Part shown: positions 50,906-60,789 of the stretch, piece after piece
Layout of the letters: each line of letters opens with the position of its first letter
Position numbering within the stretch: the stretch's first letter is position 1
Assembly (NCBI GenBank): GCA_015655015.1
Contig: JAATFV010000063.1
Location: forward strand, 1 to 64,000
DNA length: 64,000 nt
Source: Chitinophagales bacterium
GTDB lineage: Bacteria > Bacteroidota > Bacteroidia > Chitinophagales > Chitinophagaceae
Direction: 5' to 3'
The notes under the pieces: generated by a model
Databases searched by the model: none
The model's input: the letters and a program-made list of their open reading frames with translations, nothing else
Told to the model about the DNA's origin: nothing
Position numbers and translations under genes: made by a program

Positions 50906-52351
50906 TTATTTAACAGGTGTCAGATTCCCATGATCGATCGACAGGTCTACCGGCCGGTTGTTCTGCCAGGCTCCCCGGGTAAAATCGGGAACATCGATCG
51001 TAGCGGAGCGGTGAGCCACCGACCACTCGCTTAAAGGAGCAATGGAGCTCCATGCGGCGGCATCATACACGTCGTGATCCACCGGCAGCCCATTGCGCAG
51101 GCAATCTATCAGTCTCCAGTCCATCAGGAAATCCATTCCCCCATGTCCTCCGATCTGTTTGGCCATTTCTCCCATCCTCGTCACTACGGGAAGCGTATAT
51201 TTTGCCTCGAGGTCTTTCATAGCGGCTTCGGAAAGCCAGCCTTCAGGTCCGGTGGCGATACGTCCGGGCTCTGGATATTTCACGGCAATAGCCTTCGTAC
51301 CGCTGATCTGGTGGATGCGGGAATAGGGACGCGGTGAACTGACGTCGTGCTGTAACAGGATCGTCCTGCCATGCAACGTACGGATAGTGGACGTATTCAT
51401 ATTGCCGCGGAAATGACTTCCGGCAAATTGCTGGAAATCCTTATCCTTCGCAGCGGCTTCTTTCTCCATCTCCCCCAGCGTGAAATCATTACTGCTGACG
51501 GATACGAGGTAATCCATTCTGTCGCCCCGGTTGATATTCATGATCTGGCATACCGGTCCGAGTCCATGGGTGGGATAAAGATTACCATTCCTGTGCGCGT
51601 TCTCCCGGAGCCTCCAGAAATCATACCGGGCGTCTTTATTGAAGAAGCTTTTGGCGATATCATGCAGGTAACCGCCCGCCCCATGCACGATCTCCCCGAA
51701 ATATCCCTGGCGCGCCAGGTTGAGGGTCAGCAATTCAAAAAAGTCATAACAACAGTTCTCCAGGATCACGCAATGGCGTTTATTTTTTTCAGAAGCTTCC
51801 ACGAGCTGCCAGCATTCCTCCAGTGTCTTTGCCGAAGGCACTTCCACGGCCACATGTTTGCCATGGGTCAATGCATGTACGGCAATAGGCGTATGTAAAG
51901 CCCAGGGAGTAGCGATATACACGAGGTCGATGTCATCACGCTCACACAGCTGTTTCCAGGCCTCCTCCTTGCCCGAGTACAGTACGGGGTCATGACCCGA
52001 TCCTTTCAGGCTGTCCTTAGCCAGCTGCGCCCTTTCAGGCCGGATATCACAGAGGGCTTTGATGGACACCCCATCGATATGATTCACCCGGGGCACGGCA
52101 GCTCCACCCCTGTTGCCCAACCCCACAAAACCGATACGGACGGTATCCAGCTTTGGCGCAGCATACCCAGACATATTGAAGAGCTGCTTTGGTCCCGGTT
52201 TGAAGAACTGCTTTGGTCCCGGTCCGGCAGCCTGTTCATCAGAACCTTTGCCGTCCTCTGCAAATGCATTCAGGGAGGCGCCGGTAGCAATTCCCGTACC
52301 CAGCAGACCTGTCAGCTTTAAAAAATCTCTCCGGTTGTTAGCCATAATCAC
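50906..52351 (-). CDS. Gfo/Idh/MocA-family protein, GH109 glycosidase type
   Basis: A 481-residue NAD-dependent protein with a Tat-like signal ('NNRRDFLKLTGLLG'), Rossmann motif 'GFVGLGNRGGAAV', and GH109-like segments: 'HGAGGYLHDIAKSFFNKDARYDFWRLRENAHRNGNLYPTHGLGP' and 'GGHGGMDFLMDWRLIDCLRNGLP'. GH109 enzymes cleave alpha-N-acetylgalactosaminides by a redox mechanism with bound NAD. The setting in an amino-sugar operon agrees. A 24-bp tandem duplication (52177-52224) lies in the linker after the signal and adds a second 'PGPKQ[FL]F' unit. Confidence 0.85.
   Translation of the reverse strand: MIMANNRRDFLKLTGLLGTGIATGASLNAFAEDGKGSDEQAAGPGPKQFFKPGPKQLFNMSGYAAPKLDTVRIGFVGLGNRGGAAVPRVNHIDGVSIKALCDIRPERAQLAKDSLKGSGHDPVLYSGKEEAWKQLCERDDIDLVYIATPWALHTPIAVHALTHGKHVAVEVPSAKTLEECWQLVEASEKNKRHCVILENCCYDFFELLTLNLARQGYFGEIVHGAGGYLHDIAKSFFNKDARYDFWRLRENAHRNGNLYPTHGLGPVCQIMNINRGDRMDYLVSVSSNDFTLGEMEKEAAAKDKDFQQFAGSHFRGNMNTSTIRTLHGRTILLQHDVSSPRPYSRIHQISGTKAIAVKYPEPGRIATGPEGWLSEAAMKDLEAKYTLPVVTRMGEMAKQIGGHGGMDFLMDWRLIDCLRNGLPVDHDVYDAAAWSSIAPLSEWSVAHRSATIDVPDFTRGAWQNNRPVDLSIDHGNLTPVK
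52177..52224 (-). repeat. 24-bp tandem duplication inside the GH109-type gene
   Basis: Units 52177-52200 and 52201-52224 differ at two positions and add eight codons in frame (twice G-P-K-Q-[FL]-F). Confidence 0.85.
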
Positions 52352-52366
52352 ATCTTTTAGTAAAAA

Positions 52367-54427
52367 TTAATTATTCGTAAAAAGGGTAACCCCGGTCTCC
52401 CGGCAAAGGGCCCTCATTGTTGAAAATTCAAGGTTCCACTGGTCTGCCTCTCCAACAGGCCTTCCGGACATGGATACCGGGTTGATGAATGCTGTTCTCT
52501 TTCCGGATAATGCCGCCGCCAGGGAAATATCGCCCCATTGCAGGATCCCGGGTATATGAATAGCCATGTTAAAGTAGTCTATTCCCGGACGCTGGTCGAA
52601 CACGTAACTTACCGGGCAATTCCGGAGAATGACCGTATCGGCGTCGGCGTCCAATGCATTATGGAACAGCGCTGCAATGCCTGGCTCTTTGGAAGCGTCG
52701 ATGGTAAGGGCTACAGGAGACCAGGTCGTTCTCATATACCGGGTCAATACAGCCATCTCCGTTACCCATTCCCCCATCACCGATCTTCCCAGCCAGAACT
52801 CCGATCGCGCCAGGGTGTGAAAACGGGGAAGACTTCCGTCTATACCATTGGCAGCAGGTGAAATACATTCTCCCGTACCCCAGGCATCCGCAATCAGGAT
52901 CCCTGTCCCTCTTCGTTCATATTCCTGTACGAGCGCCGAAGGAATACTGTCTTTTCCGCCGGAGGCGATCAGCAGCACATACTCCCGGTGACCAACAGAT
53001 GGAGCACGATGGAGCAGGGGGATTAGTCTGCGATCATCCGTTTGCAATACGGTCCTGTCCCAGCCTTCTTCCTGCTGGTAGTGGCGGATCTTGCTGACAG
53101 CAGGCAATTTCGGCAGGCGCAGCAGCGCTGTCAACTCGTTCTTTTTCTCCGTTGTATCGATCCGTTTTACCCGGAGCAGGTCGTTTTTCAAAGTCCATCC
53201 TTCCGACCGGCAATGGTCAGCGATGCCTGTTACCAGCATATCTCTCTTACCGGCAGGGAATACCAGGAGCTGCTGAACAGGCAGTAATTGAAAGTCGGCC
53301 TCAGGCTCGGCGGCCCCTGTCCCGTGTCCTTTCAGCTTCCAATCCAGCCAACCCAGCAAAGCCTGCCGCATTTCCGGCCAGTAACCATGACCGGTGTTGA
53401 AAAGTTCATATTGCAGGTTGTCCGCCTTACCATACAGGCTGAATACAGATGCTGTATTATGGTAGCTGCGAAGCATTTCAGCCGGCTTGAAGGTGGCGCT
53501 GGCATCCTGAAGGGCATTGCATATTTTCAGCGCGCGCGGCGCAATCAATCCCAGCACGCCAGCCTCTTCCATGAACGTCAGGCCATCCGGCAGCAGCTCG
53601 CATACGCAGTTGGAATTCATAATATACGATTCGAAGGTGCCTACGCTCACCACGGGCATCGCCGCTTTTATACGCTCATCCGTCGCAGCCAGCCACATGG
53701 TCTGGTTACCGCCGCCGCTTGCGCCGGTAGCTCCTATTTTAGCCGTGTCCACATACGGCAGGGAACAGAGAAGGTCCACGCCCCGCATATTGTCTGAAAG
53801 CTGGTCTCCCAACAGCGTCTCGCCGATATTGAGCAGGGAAGCGCCCAGGTTGGCGCCGTGATATTCGGCCACTCCGGGAAGGGTCGTTCTTTCTCCTGCG
53901 CCATAGGCATCTATATTCAGGCATACGTAACCGTGAAGGGCCAGGGTATGCCCGCAGGACTGCACCATCTCCCCCATCCTTCCGCCCGGCCAATGACCGT
54001 GCATATTGATGACAGCGGGAAAAGGTCCTTTCCCATCGGGGACATAGAGATTGGCGGTGGCATAGACTCCCGGCCTCGTCTGGAACCAGATATTCTTCAC
54101 CGTATAACCATTCAATTTTATACTGCCTGTCTCCCGGCAGTTCAGGGGCAGCGAGTGGTCGACAGCTACCGCCGCCTTCTGCAGGATATTCTTTTTGAGC
54201 CCGGCCCGATATTCATTCCAGCCTTCCAGTGTAACGGGAAGCTGCTGCGACTTGCTAAAAAAAGCGGCATCGGCTTTAAGCCCGGCAGCGATGATATCCG
54301 GCTGATCTTTCCCGAACACCCGGGGAAGACTATCGTTCCGCTGACCGGCCTGCGCGACAACCCCGGAGACAGGCAACAGTAGTCCTGCCACCACCAGTAT
54401 CGCACCATATTCCAATATTGCTTTCAT
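52367..54427 (-). CDS. Secreted alpha/beta-hydrolase (acetylxylan-esterase-like)
   Basis: A 686-residue secreted protein. A signal peptide ('ILVVAGLLLPVSGVVAQ') is followed by an alpha/beta-hydrolase domain with 'VINMHGHWPGG', the nucleophile elbow 'GASGGGNQT' (Ser in G-x-S-x-G) and a late 'GHGYWPEMRQALLGWLDW' that supplies the histidine. A second domain of about 300 residues of unclear fold follows. Related proteins are called acetylxylan esterases, but here deacylation of an amino-sugar glycan is equally plausible. It lies between susD (47 bp) and the GH109-type gene (15 bp). Confidence 0.75.
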   Translation of the reverse strand: MKAILEYGAILVVAGLLLPVSGVVAQAGQRNDSLPRVFGKDQPDIIAAGLKADAAFFSKSQQLPVTLEGWNEYRAGLKKNILQKAAVAVDHSLPLNCRETGSIKLNGYTVKNIWFQTRPGVYATANLYVPDGKGPFPAVINMHGHWPGGRMGEMVQSCGHTLALHGYVCLNIDAYGAGERTTLPGVAEYHGANLGASLLNIGETLLGDQLSDNMRGVDLLCSLPYVDTAKIGATGASGGGNQTMWLAATDERIKAAMPVVSVGTFESYIMNSNCVCELLPDGLTFMEEAGVLGLIAPRALKICNALQDASATFKPAEMLRSYHNTASVFSLYGKADNLQYELFNTGHGYWPEMRQALLGWLDWKLKGHGTGAAEPEADFQLLPVQQLLVFPAGKRDMLVTGIADHCRSEGWTLKNDLLRVKRIDTTEKKNELTALLRLPKLPAVSKIRHYQQEEGWDRTVLQTDDRRLIPLLHRAPSVGHREYVLLIASGGKDSIPSALVQEYERRGTGILIADAWGTGECISPAANGIDGSLPRFHTLARSEFWLGRSVMGEWVTEMAVLTRYMRTTWSPVALTIDASKEPGIAALFHNALDADADTVILRNCPVSYVFDQRPGIDYFNMAIHIPGILQWGDISLAAALSGKRTAFINPVSMSGRPVGEADQWNLEFSTMRALCRETGVTLFTNN

Positions 54428-54474
54428 CCTGTTGTTTATTTAACCGCTGATTGGTTGATTTATTATCCCGCTGA

Positions 54475-56031
54475 TCAGTTGACATCCCACCATACATGGG
54501 TAGCTGCATTGTCCGGCCCTCCCAGCATGGCCTGGGCCTTTTTCAGCTCTACCCCATTGGTAGCTGCATCGACAGAAGAATAGGGCAGCCGGTTGATAAA
54601 TTTACCGACGGGAAGATCGGGATTATCAGATTCCAGGAGCGGATACATCGCAGGATAACCGCTGCGGCGGAATTCAGCCCAGCCTTCTACCCCATCCGGG
54701 AAAAGACAGAGCCATTTCTGGGTGCCTATCTGTGCCCGCTGATCGGTCTCCGTGGCCGCCCATTTGACAGGCGTCGTGGAAACGGCCGGTGAATTCGCCT
54801 CGTCCCCCGGTGCTGCCGGCACCGCATTCGAATGAATATAATTGCTGACTGCTGTGGCATCCGTAATGCCCCATTCCTGCATGCTGACGGAAATGCCCTG
54901 CTCATAGAGGTCCTGTGCCGTTCCTCCCATATCCCATCCATTCAGGGCGCCCTCTGCACGAAGGAAATAAGCTTCGGCGGCATGCAGCACGGGTTCCGAC
55001 ACGGCAAGGTTAGCCACCCAGGCATTGGCGTCCTTACTCCAGGTAGCCCAGCGGGTGCCTACGTTAGAGGTCTGTGCAGGCCGGTTGCCCGGAAGATTGA
55101 TAGCAGTGGCGGGCGAGCCGTTCCGCAGGCCCTTGAATTGTCCCGTAGCAACGGCAGGCTGAAAATAAACCGGCAGCCGGGGATCCGCATATCCTTTCAG
55201 ATAGGAAGCCATAGTCGAGCTCATGCTGAATTCATTATCCGCCGCGTTGAAGGAAAGTCCGTTCGCATCATCTCCATTCAGCGAGCGCTGAATATATCCG
55301 GACTGATCGCTGGTGGTCATGACCCCCGCCCTGACAGCCGCTTCCGCCTGCGTTTTCGCCTCATCCGGTGCGATCCCGGAAATCCGCAGCGCCAGCCGCA
55401 GACGGAGGGTATTGGCAAAGGCGATCCATTTTTTCGTGTCGCCGCCATAAATGATATCATAAGTACCGAAAACATTTGCCCCGTTCAATGCCTTCAGATT
55501 GGTGACAGCAGAATCAAGCCGCTTGAACATATCCGCATAGATCTGATCCTGCGGATCATAAGGAATGGAAAGGCTGCTTTCCCCGGCATGAAAATAAGGT
55601 ACGGGTCCGTAATAATCCGTTAAGCGATGGAAGACATAAACATACATGATATTCGCCAGCGCGTACTCTCCGGAGGTAGGCGCCGTGACGCTGAAGATCG
55701 TCTGAAGCTGCGGCAGGGTCAGCACGTAGGTGACGATGCCGGGCCTGGACAGCCAGGTATCATTCAGCGCATAACGATCCGTCTGGAAGCTGGTAGTGGT
55801 CAGCGCATAATACTGCGCGAAAATATCCGGCATTAAAATGGAGATCGTCTGATAGTAAGACCGCTGGATCGTGCCCGCCGACTCAGCCTTGGAGAACATA
55901 AAAGGGATCTCGGTCGCCCCGGCTTCCGTGATCTTCGCGGGATTGGTATTGATATCTTCGAATTTTTTGGTACAGCCCGTGCAAATGAGTACGAACGCCA
56001 CTATGAGGAAAAATATATTATTCTTGTTCAT
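54475..56031 (-). CDS. SusD/RagB-like outer-membrane lipoprotein of the amino-sugar locus
   Basis: 518 residues with lipobox 'LICTGC' in the signal peptide. It belongs to the SusD_2-type branch, as seen from 'KFEDINTNPAKI', 'NIMYVYVFHRLTDYYGPVPYF', 'KWIAFANTLRLRLALRISGI' and 'LHAAEAYFLRAEGALNGWDMGGTAQDLYEQGISVSMQEWGI'. It follows susC by 18 bp. It binds oligosaccharide at the cell surface together with the SusC pore. Confidence 0.92.
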   Translation of the reverse strand: MNKNNIFFLIVAFVLICTGCTKKFEDINTNPAKITEAGATEIPFMFSKAESAGTIQRSYYQTISILMPDIFAQYYALTTTSFQTDRYALNDTWLSRPGIVTYVLTLPQLQTIFSVTAPTSGEYALANIMYVYVFHRLTDYYGPVPYFHAGESSLSIPYDPQDQIYADMFKRLDSAVTNLKALNGANVFGTYDIIYGGDTKKWIAFANTLRLRLALRISGIAPDEAKTQAEAAVRAGVMTTSDQSGYIQRSLNGDDANGLSFNAADNEFSMSSTMASYLKGYADPRLPVYFQPAVATGQFKGLRNGSPATAINLPGNRPAQTSNVGTRWATWSKDANAWVANLAVSEPVLHAAEAYFLRAEGALNGWDMGGTAQDLYEQGISVSMQEWGITDATAVSNYIHSNAVPAAPGDEANSPAVSTTPVKWAATETDQRAQIGTQKWLCLFPDGVEGWAEFRRSGYPAMYPLLESDNPDLPVGKFINRLPYSSVDAATNGVELKKAQAMLGGPDNAATHVWWDVN

Positions 56032-56049
56032 ATAATTGCTTTAGTTGGG

Positions 56050-59000
56050 TTAAAAGGACAGGCTACAGTTAAATCCGTAACTACGGGTAGTCGGCAGCAG
56101 GCCGGTTTCCACCCCCTGGTAGTTGCTGGACCCGATAGCGACTTCCGGATCTACGGGAGACTCCCGCTTGCCGATACCCGGAATATCCAGCAGGGATTTA
56201 CCGCGATAGAAGAAGAACAGGTTCCTGCCGGTGAAGGAGATCCGCAGCTGTTTCAGCAATCCGTCATTAAGAGAGAAGTCATAAGCCAATGACAGCTCAC
56301 GCAGCCGGAAGTTGGTAGCGCTATAGGAGAAAAAACCGGCATAACCCGTACGTCCTCCCTGTGAGACATTCGTCCACAGCTGCTCCGCGCTGATCGCCTT
56401 TGTATTTTGCGTGCCGTTGGTCGTAACACCCGGCAATACCAGCCCTCCATCCCGGAATTTCGTCGTATAGGACGCCACGCCGAAATAACCGATCATCGCA
56501 TCTGTTCCCGATACCACGATGCCTCCTACCCTTCCGTCAACCAAAAAAGAAAGGCTAAACTTTTTATATTGGAACTGGTTGCTCCAGCCAAGCGTATAGT
56601 TCGGATTGTAATTCCCGATCTTCTGCAAAGGATTGACCACCGGAAGCCCGTTAACGTCTACCATATGCTGTCCCGTTTTCGGGTCTGTCGCCCATGCATA
56701 ATCGTAGATATCGCCGTATGAACCTCCGGGTTTGATCAGCAGGCTTCCCAGGCCTGTCGCCGTAGAAAGGCTCGCCTGCGTAATAGTAGGGCTCAGGGAG
56801 ATCACTTTGTTGCGGTTGAGAGCCATGTTGACATTCGTATTCCAGGAGAAATTCCTGCCTTTCACCGGAGTGGCGGACAGCATGATCTCCATGCCTTTGT
56901 TCCGGATGTTCCCGGCATTCACATATTGCTGGTTATACCCGGAAGGCTGTGGAAGACCGATAAAGATGAGCTGGTTGGAAGTATTGCTCTTGTAGAGGGT
57001 CGCATCCAGGCCGATCCTTCCTTTCAGGAATTTCCATTCCAGGCCTGCCTCCCAGGAGTTCGTCTTTTCCGGTTTCAGGTTGTTGATATACTGCGTGCCA
57101 TCCCTGGAGACGAATCCATTCCCCGCTCCGGCGCTATAGGTATAGGTCTGTACCAGCAGGTAAGGATCGGCATCGTTACCCACCTGGGTGAAGGCGCCCC
57201 GCACTTTTCCGAAAGTCACCCATTCCGGCATTTTTATGATGTCGGAAAGGATCGCCGACAATCCTGCGGAAGGATAAAAATAGCTATGCGGCGCAGGCAG
57301 CGTGGAAGACCAGTCATTTCGCGCGCTGACATCCAGGTACAGCCATTTTTGAAAGTTCAGCTGGGCATTGGCATATACGGACTGGATCTCCTTGTCTGCA
57401 ATGATGCTGGAAAAAGAAGGGGTCGTGGCGAAGTTGAGGTTGAACTGGTTGGGAATGCTCAGGCCATTGGCGAATGACTGGGAATTATATCCTTTTGTCC
57501 GCAGTACGGAGGCGCCTGCATTATACGTAAGTCCGAAATTCTTTCCCAAGTCATTGCTGCCGGATAATAATACATCCATATTCCGTTCCCAATGATTGAC
57601 GTAGGCCTCCTGGTAACGACCGCCCGGATTGGTGGTGATGGGGAGCGTCCCCGCATAAAAGCTGCCGGTGATCTTATCATCGTAGCGGTCCAGGCTATAC
57701 CTGCCTTGTATGCTGAGCCGGCTGGTGAGCATATATTTGGCCGAGCCTACGAGCATGACACGGTTGCGTTGTTCGTTCAGCGCCGTCCGGTATACGTCCC
57801 AATAGGGATTCTGGAAAGCGGAAGAATTTGTCCAGTAATTCGGTACCGGCTGTTTGGTGACCAGGTTGAAATTCTCGTAATGCTTCAGCGAGTCGGAGCT
57901 CATATCGCGGGGCATGATCAGCGCCTCATTGGTGACGCCGTTATCCCCCAGCCGGGGTTTGTTCCGGATCTGCTGATCCATATAGGTTATTTTCACATCG
58001 GTCGTGAGCCTTGGCAGCACCTCATTGCTGAGGCGCAGGTTCAGGGTATTCCTGCTAAGGCCGTTCTTTGGAACGATCCCTTTCACTTCATTATCCGTAT
58101 AAGAGGCATATCCGCGCATTTTATCCGTGCCGCCGGACACGCTTACCGAATTGTCGAAAGACGAACCGGTATTATAAAAGTCCCGCAGGTTGTTCTTGAA
58201 GGTAGTGGCGGGAGCACCCCAGCTGTCGCCCGACTGGGCGCCATATTGTCCCCCATCGCCGCGGCCATAGGTATTCTGCAATTTCATCAGCAGGAAGGGC
58301 TGATCGAGTGAAGCTCCCCCGCTATAATTAATGGCCATCTTGCCGTTCCTGCCGCTTTTGGTGGTGATGATCAGGGCGCCATTGGCAGCACGGCTGCCAT
58401 ATAAAGCGGCGGCGGCCGGTCCTTTGAGTACGGTGATGGATTCCACGTCGTCCGGATTGATGCTGGCCGCGCCGTCACTTCCGGAATAACCGCTGCTGAG
58501 ACTTTTTTGCTGGGTAGCCACCGTATTGGCAGAGCCGCTGCCTCCTTGTTCGGTTGTCATGGTATTATCGATAGGAACCCCATCCACCACGATCAGCGCA
58601 TTATTGTTTCCACTGATGGAACGGTTGCCCCGGAGCACAACGCGAACAGCGCCGCCGGGCCCTGTAGCCACCGGGGTCACTACGGCGCCGGCAACCTTGC
58701 CGGTCAGCCTGTTCATAATATTGCCGCTGGGATCTTTTACGGCGTTGACGGCAGCGGCATCCAGCTGCTGGGTAGAATATCCCAGCGACCTCGTTTGTCT
58801 TTTAATGCCGAGGGCCGTAACCACCACCTCCTCCAGCCTGGCATCGTTCTGCTGCAGGACGATATGGAGATCGGACTGATCGTTGACGGCTATCTTCTGT
58901 GAAAGGTAACCGGTATAGGAGAACACCAGGGTATCATTGGAATTGGCGGACAGCGTAAATTCGCCCTTCGCATTGGTAAGCGTCCCCTGGTGACGCCCCT

Positions 59001-59163
59001 TTACCGATACATTGACGGACGGTAAAGGAGCCTGAGCCTTGTCGTCGAACACCACTCCCGTGATTTTCCTCATCTCCTGGGCGCTGCTCTTTCCGCTTAT
59101 CATAAGGGTAAAAGAGAATAAGAAAAGGGAGAGTAAAAAGCGCACTCGATTTTTTGTTGTCAT
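56050..59163 (-). CDS. SusC/RagA TonB-dependent transporter of the amino-sugar locus
   Basis: 1037 residues: signal peptide, carboxypeptidase-regulatory-like domain ('ITGVVFDDKAQAPLPSVNVSVKG'), plug ('YGSRAANGALIITTKSGRNG') and barrel ending in 'YGFNCSLSF'. Unlike the two other SusC proteins of the window, it has no STN domain, which fits its control by a LacI-type regulator rather than a sigma/anti-sigma pair. It is the first gene of the minus-strand operon reaching to nagA. Confidence 0.93.
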   Translation of the reverse strand: MTTKNRVRFLLSLFLFSFTLMISGKSSAQEMRKITGVVFDDKAQAPLPSVNVSVKGRHQGTLTNAKGEFTLSANSNDTLVFSYTGYLSQKIAVNDQSDLHIVLQQNDARLEEVVVTALGIKRQTRSLGYSTQQLDAAAVNAVKDPSGNIMNRLTGKVAGAVVTPVATGPGGAVRVVLRGNRSISGNNNALIVVDGVPIDNTMTTEQGGSGSANTVATQQKSLSSGYSGSDGAASINPDDVESITVLKGPAAAALYGSRAANGALIITTKSGRNGKMAINYSGGASLDQPFLLMKLQNTYGRGDGGQYGAQSGDSWGAPATTFKNNLRDFYNTGSSFDNSVSVSGGTDKMRGYASYTDNEVKGIVPKNGLSRNTLNLRLSNEVLPRLTTDVKITYMDQQIRNKPRLGDNGVTNEALIMPRDMSSDSLKHYENFNLVTKQPVPNYWTNSSAFQNPYWDVYRTALNEQRNRVMLVGSAKYMLTSRLSIQGRYSLDRYDDKITGSFYAGTLPITTNPGGRYQEAYVNHWERNMDVLLSGSNDLGKNFGLTYNAGASVLRTKGYNSQSFANGLSIPNQFNLNFATTPSFSSIIADKEIQSVYANAQLNFQKWLYLDVSARNDWSSTLPAPHSYFYPSAGLSAILSDIIKMPEWVTFGKVRGAFTQVGNDADPYLLVQTYTYSAGAGNGFVSRDGTQYINNLKPEKTNSWEAGLEWKFLKGRIGLDATLYKSNTSNQLIFIGLPQPSGYNQQYVNAGNIRNKGMEIMLSATPVKGRNFSWNTNVNMALNRNKVISLSPTITQASLSTATGLGSLLIKPGGSYGDIYDYAWATDPKTGQHMVDVNGLPVVNPLQKIGNYNPNYTLGWSNQFQYKKFSLSFLVDGRVGGIVVSGTDAMIGYFGVASYTTKFRDGGLVLPGVTTNGTQNTKAISAEQLWTNVSQGGRTGYAGFFSYSATNFRLRELSLAYDFSLNDGLLKQLRISFTGRNLFFFYRGKSLLDIPGIGKRESPVDPEVAIGSSNYQGVETGLLPTTRSYGFNCSLSF

Positions 59164-59252
59164 ATAACAGTTTTAGTCTTGGAGAAACATTGATGGTTTT
59201 AAAAGTAATTATAAAACCATCAGATAATCCGAAATGACAGGTATAAATCAAT

Positions 59253-59264
59253 GATAACGTTATC
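59253..59264. promoter_or_regulatory. Putative LacI-type operator upstream of susC
   Basis: GATAACGTTATC is a perfect 12-bp palindrome with the central CG typical of LacI/GalR operators. A second, imperfect half (AACCGTTACC) follows 3 bp later. It lies between the LacI-family gene and the susC start at 59163. Confidence 0.6.
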
Positions 59265-59340
59265 GAAACCGTTACCGAAGATCATTATGACAGCAACAGG
59301 CTGTTAAAGGAAGGTTTAATCAAAAGAGACAGGAGCATGA

Positions 59341-60351
59341 CTAGCCATTTCGCAACGTGGAGTTGCGAATGATCAGCGTATTGGGCAATGTAATTTCTTC
59401 GGGAGTGAAGTTCTTTTTATGGATGTGCTTTAATAACAGCTCGCAGCTTATCCTGCCGATATCGAATGCGGGCTCCGCTACGGTGGTGAGAGAAGGGGAA
59501 ATGATAGAAGACATCGGATCGTTCGTGAAACCTACCACGCCGATCTCCTTTCCTATACGGATATTTTTATTCTTAAGCGTGATCATGGCGCCGATCGCTT
59601 TACGGTCGTTCACGGCGAAAATCGCATCCGGAGCCTCCGCATGTTTCAATAAGCTGCGGGTATCGGCTTCTCCGCAATCCTGAGAGAACCCGGAATGAAT
59701 GATCAATTCGTCCCTTACGGGTATCCGATGCTTTTCCAGGGCATCCAGGTATCCTTTCAACCTCCTTTCCGTCATCGTGATCCCTTTCGGGCCGGCAAGA
59801 TGGGCAATCCTGGTATATCCCTGACCAATCAGGTGCTCCGTTGCCTCCAGGGCGCCGTTATAATCATCCTGCATCACCTTCGATGTATTGATAGTACTGG
59901 AGACACGGTCAAAGAATACCAGGGGGATGCCGCTTTCACGGATATCCTCAAAATGTTCATAGGAGGCCGAGCAGGTAGACGCCAAAAAACCGGCAAAACC
60001 CGAAACCGCGAGATTTTGCAGGATCGACACCTCCCTTTCGGGGGAATCATTCGTAATGAACAGGATGATATTATACCCTTTGGTATAGGCAATTTCCTGT
60101 ATGCCTGTAATGACGGTGGAAAAATAATAATTCGTGATAAAAGGGAGGATCACTCCTATATTGAATGTCCGGCCCTTCGCCAGGCCCGTTGCATTGATAT
60201 TGGGCTTATAATGCAGCTTTTCAGCCATTTCCAGCACCTTTTCCCTCGTCTCCCGGTTAACATCATAAGTATCTCTGAGCGCTCTCGATACGGTAGCCAC
60301 GGAAACTTTGAGATGACGGGCGATATCCTTAATGGTGACAAAATTCGGCAT
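59341..60351 (-). CDS. LacI/GalR-family transcriptional regulator
   Basis: A 336-residue repressor-type protein. The N-terminal helix-turn-helix and hinge read 'TIKDIARHLKVSVATVSRALRDTYDVNRETREKVLEMAEKLHYKPN'. The periplasmic-binding-protein-like part runs from about residue 62 ('FNIGVILPFITNYYFSTVITGIQEIA') to the end, with 'DAIFAVNDRKAIGAM' near the sugar site. It probably senses an amino-sugar intermediate and controls the downstream susC-to-nagA operon through the palindrome at 59253-59264. Confidence 0.92.
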   Translation of the reverse strand: MPNFVTIKDIARHLKVSVATVSRALRDTYDVNRETREKVLEMAEKLHYKPNINATGLAKGRTFNIGVILPFITNYYFSTVITGIQEIAYTKGYNIILFITNDSPEREVSILQNLAVSGFAGFLASTCSASYEHFEDIRESGIPLVFFDRVSSTINTSKVMQDDYNGALEATEHLIGQGYTRIAHLAGPKGITMTERRLKGYLDALEKHRIPVRDELIIHSGFSQDCGEADTRSLLKHAEAPDAIFAVNDRKAIGAMITLKNKNIRIGKEIGVVGFTNDPMSSIISPSLTTVAEPAFDIGRISCELLLKHIHKKNFTPEEITLPNTLIIRNSTLRNG

Positions 60352-60483
60352 ACGGGCAACAATGGTGGTAAATAACTAAGATAAAAAATAAAATCGACAC
60401 AACCATCGATCTTCTTATTAATCAGCTAATTACCCATTATTTGACCTTCGAAAACCCGGAATTTTGCCCCCATGCGGCCGGAG

Positions 60484-60693
60484 TCACATTCCGAACAAAC
60501 CATCCAGTTTGCCTGTAAGGCCCTGCATATCTTCCTGGATAGTATGGTCTTGCGGTAAACCGCCTCTTGCCGGCTGGCCGGCAGGCCGTTTATCCAGTAA
60601 GGGTTCTGCAGGCGGAACCACTTTCATTGTTTCCGGAGCCTGCACCGGTCTCTCCCCTGGATCTTGTTGCAAGGGTTGGATTATTGGTTGCAT
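60484..60693 (-). CDS. Small proline- and glutamine-rich hypothetical protein
   Basis: 69 residues from an ATG at 60693 that has a good ribosome binding site (AAAGGAG, 6 nt upstream). The frame extends upstream to 60726. The protein is rich in P and Q in the first half and ends in 'MQGLTGKLDGLFGM'. No family recognised. It carries one copy of a GCCGGC-type palindrome (60566-60582). It may be genuine because of the binding site, but coding evidence is moderate. Confidence 0.4.
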   Translation of the reverse strand: MQPIIQPLQQDPGERPVQAPETMKVVPPAEPLLDKRPAGQPARGGLPQDHTIQEDMQGLTGKLDGLFGM

Positions 60694-60789
60694 AATTTCT
60701 CCTTTAAGTGTTAATTTCATAAACAACTATGTTGCGCCCGGGTTCATGCCTGGCACAATATTTTATGTAAATCTTAAAAACGATTGTAT

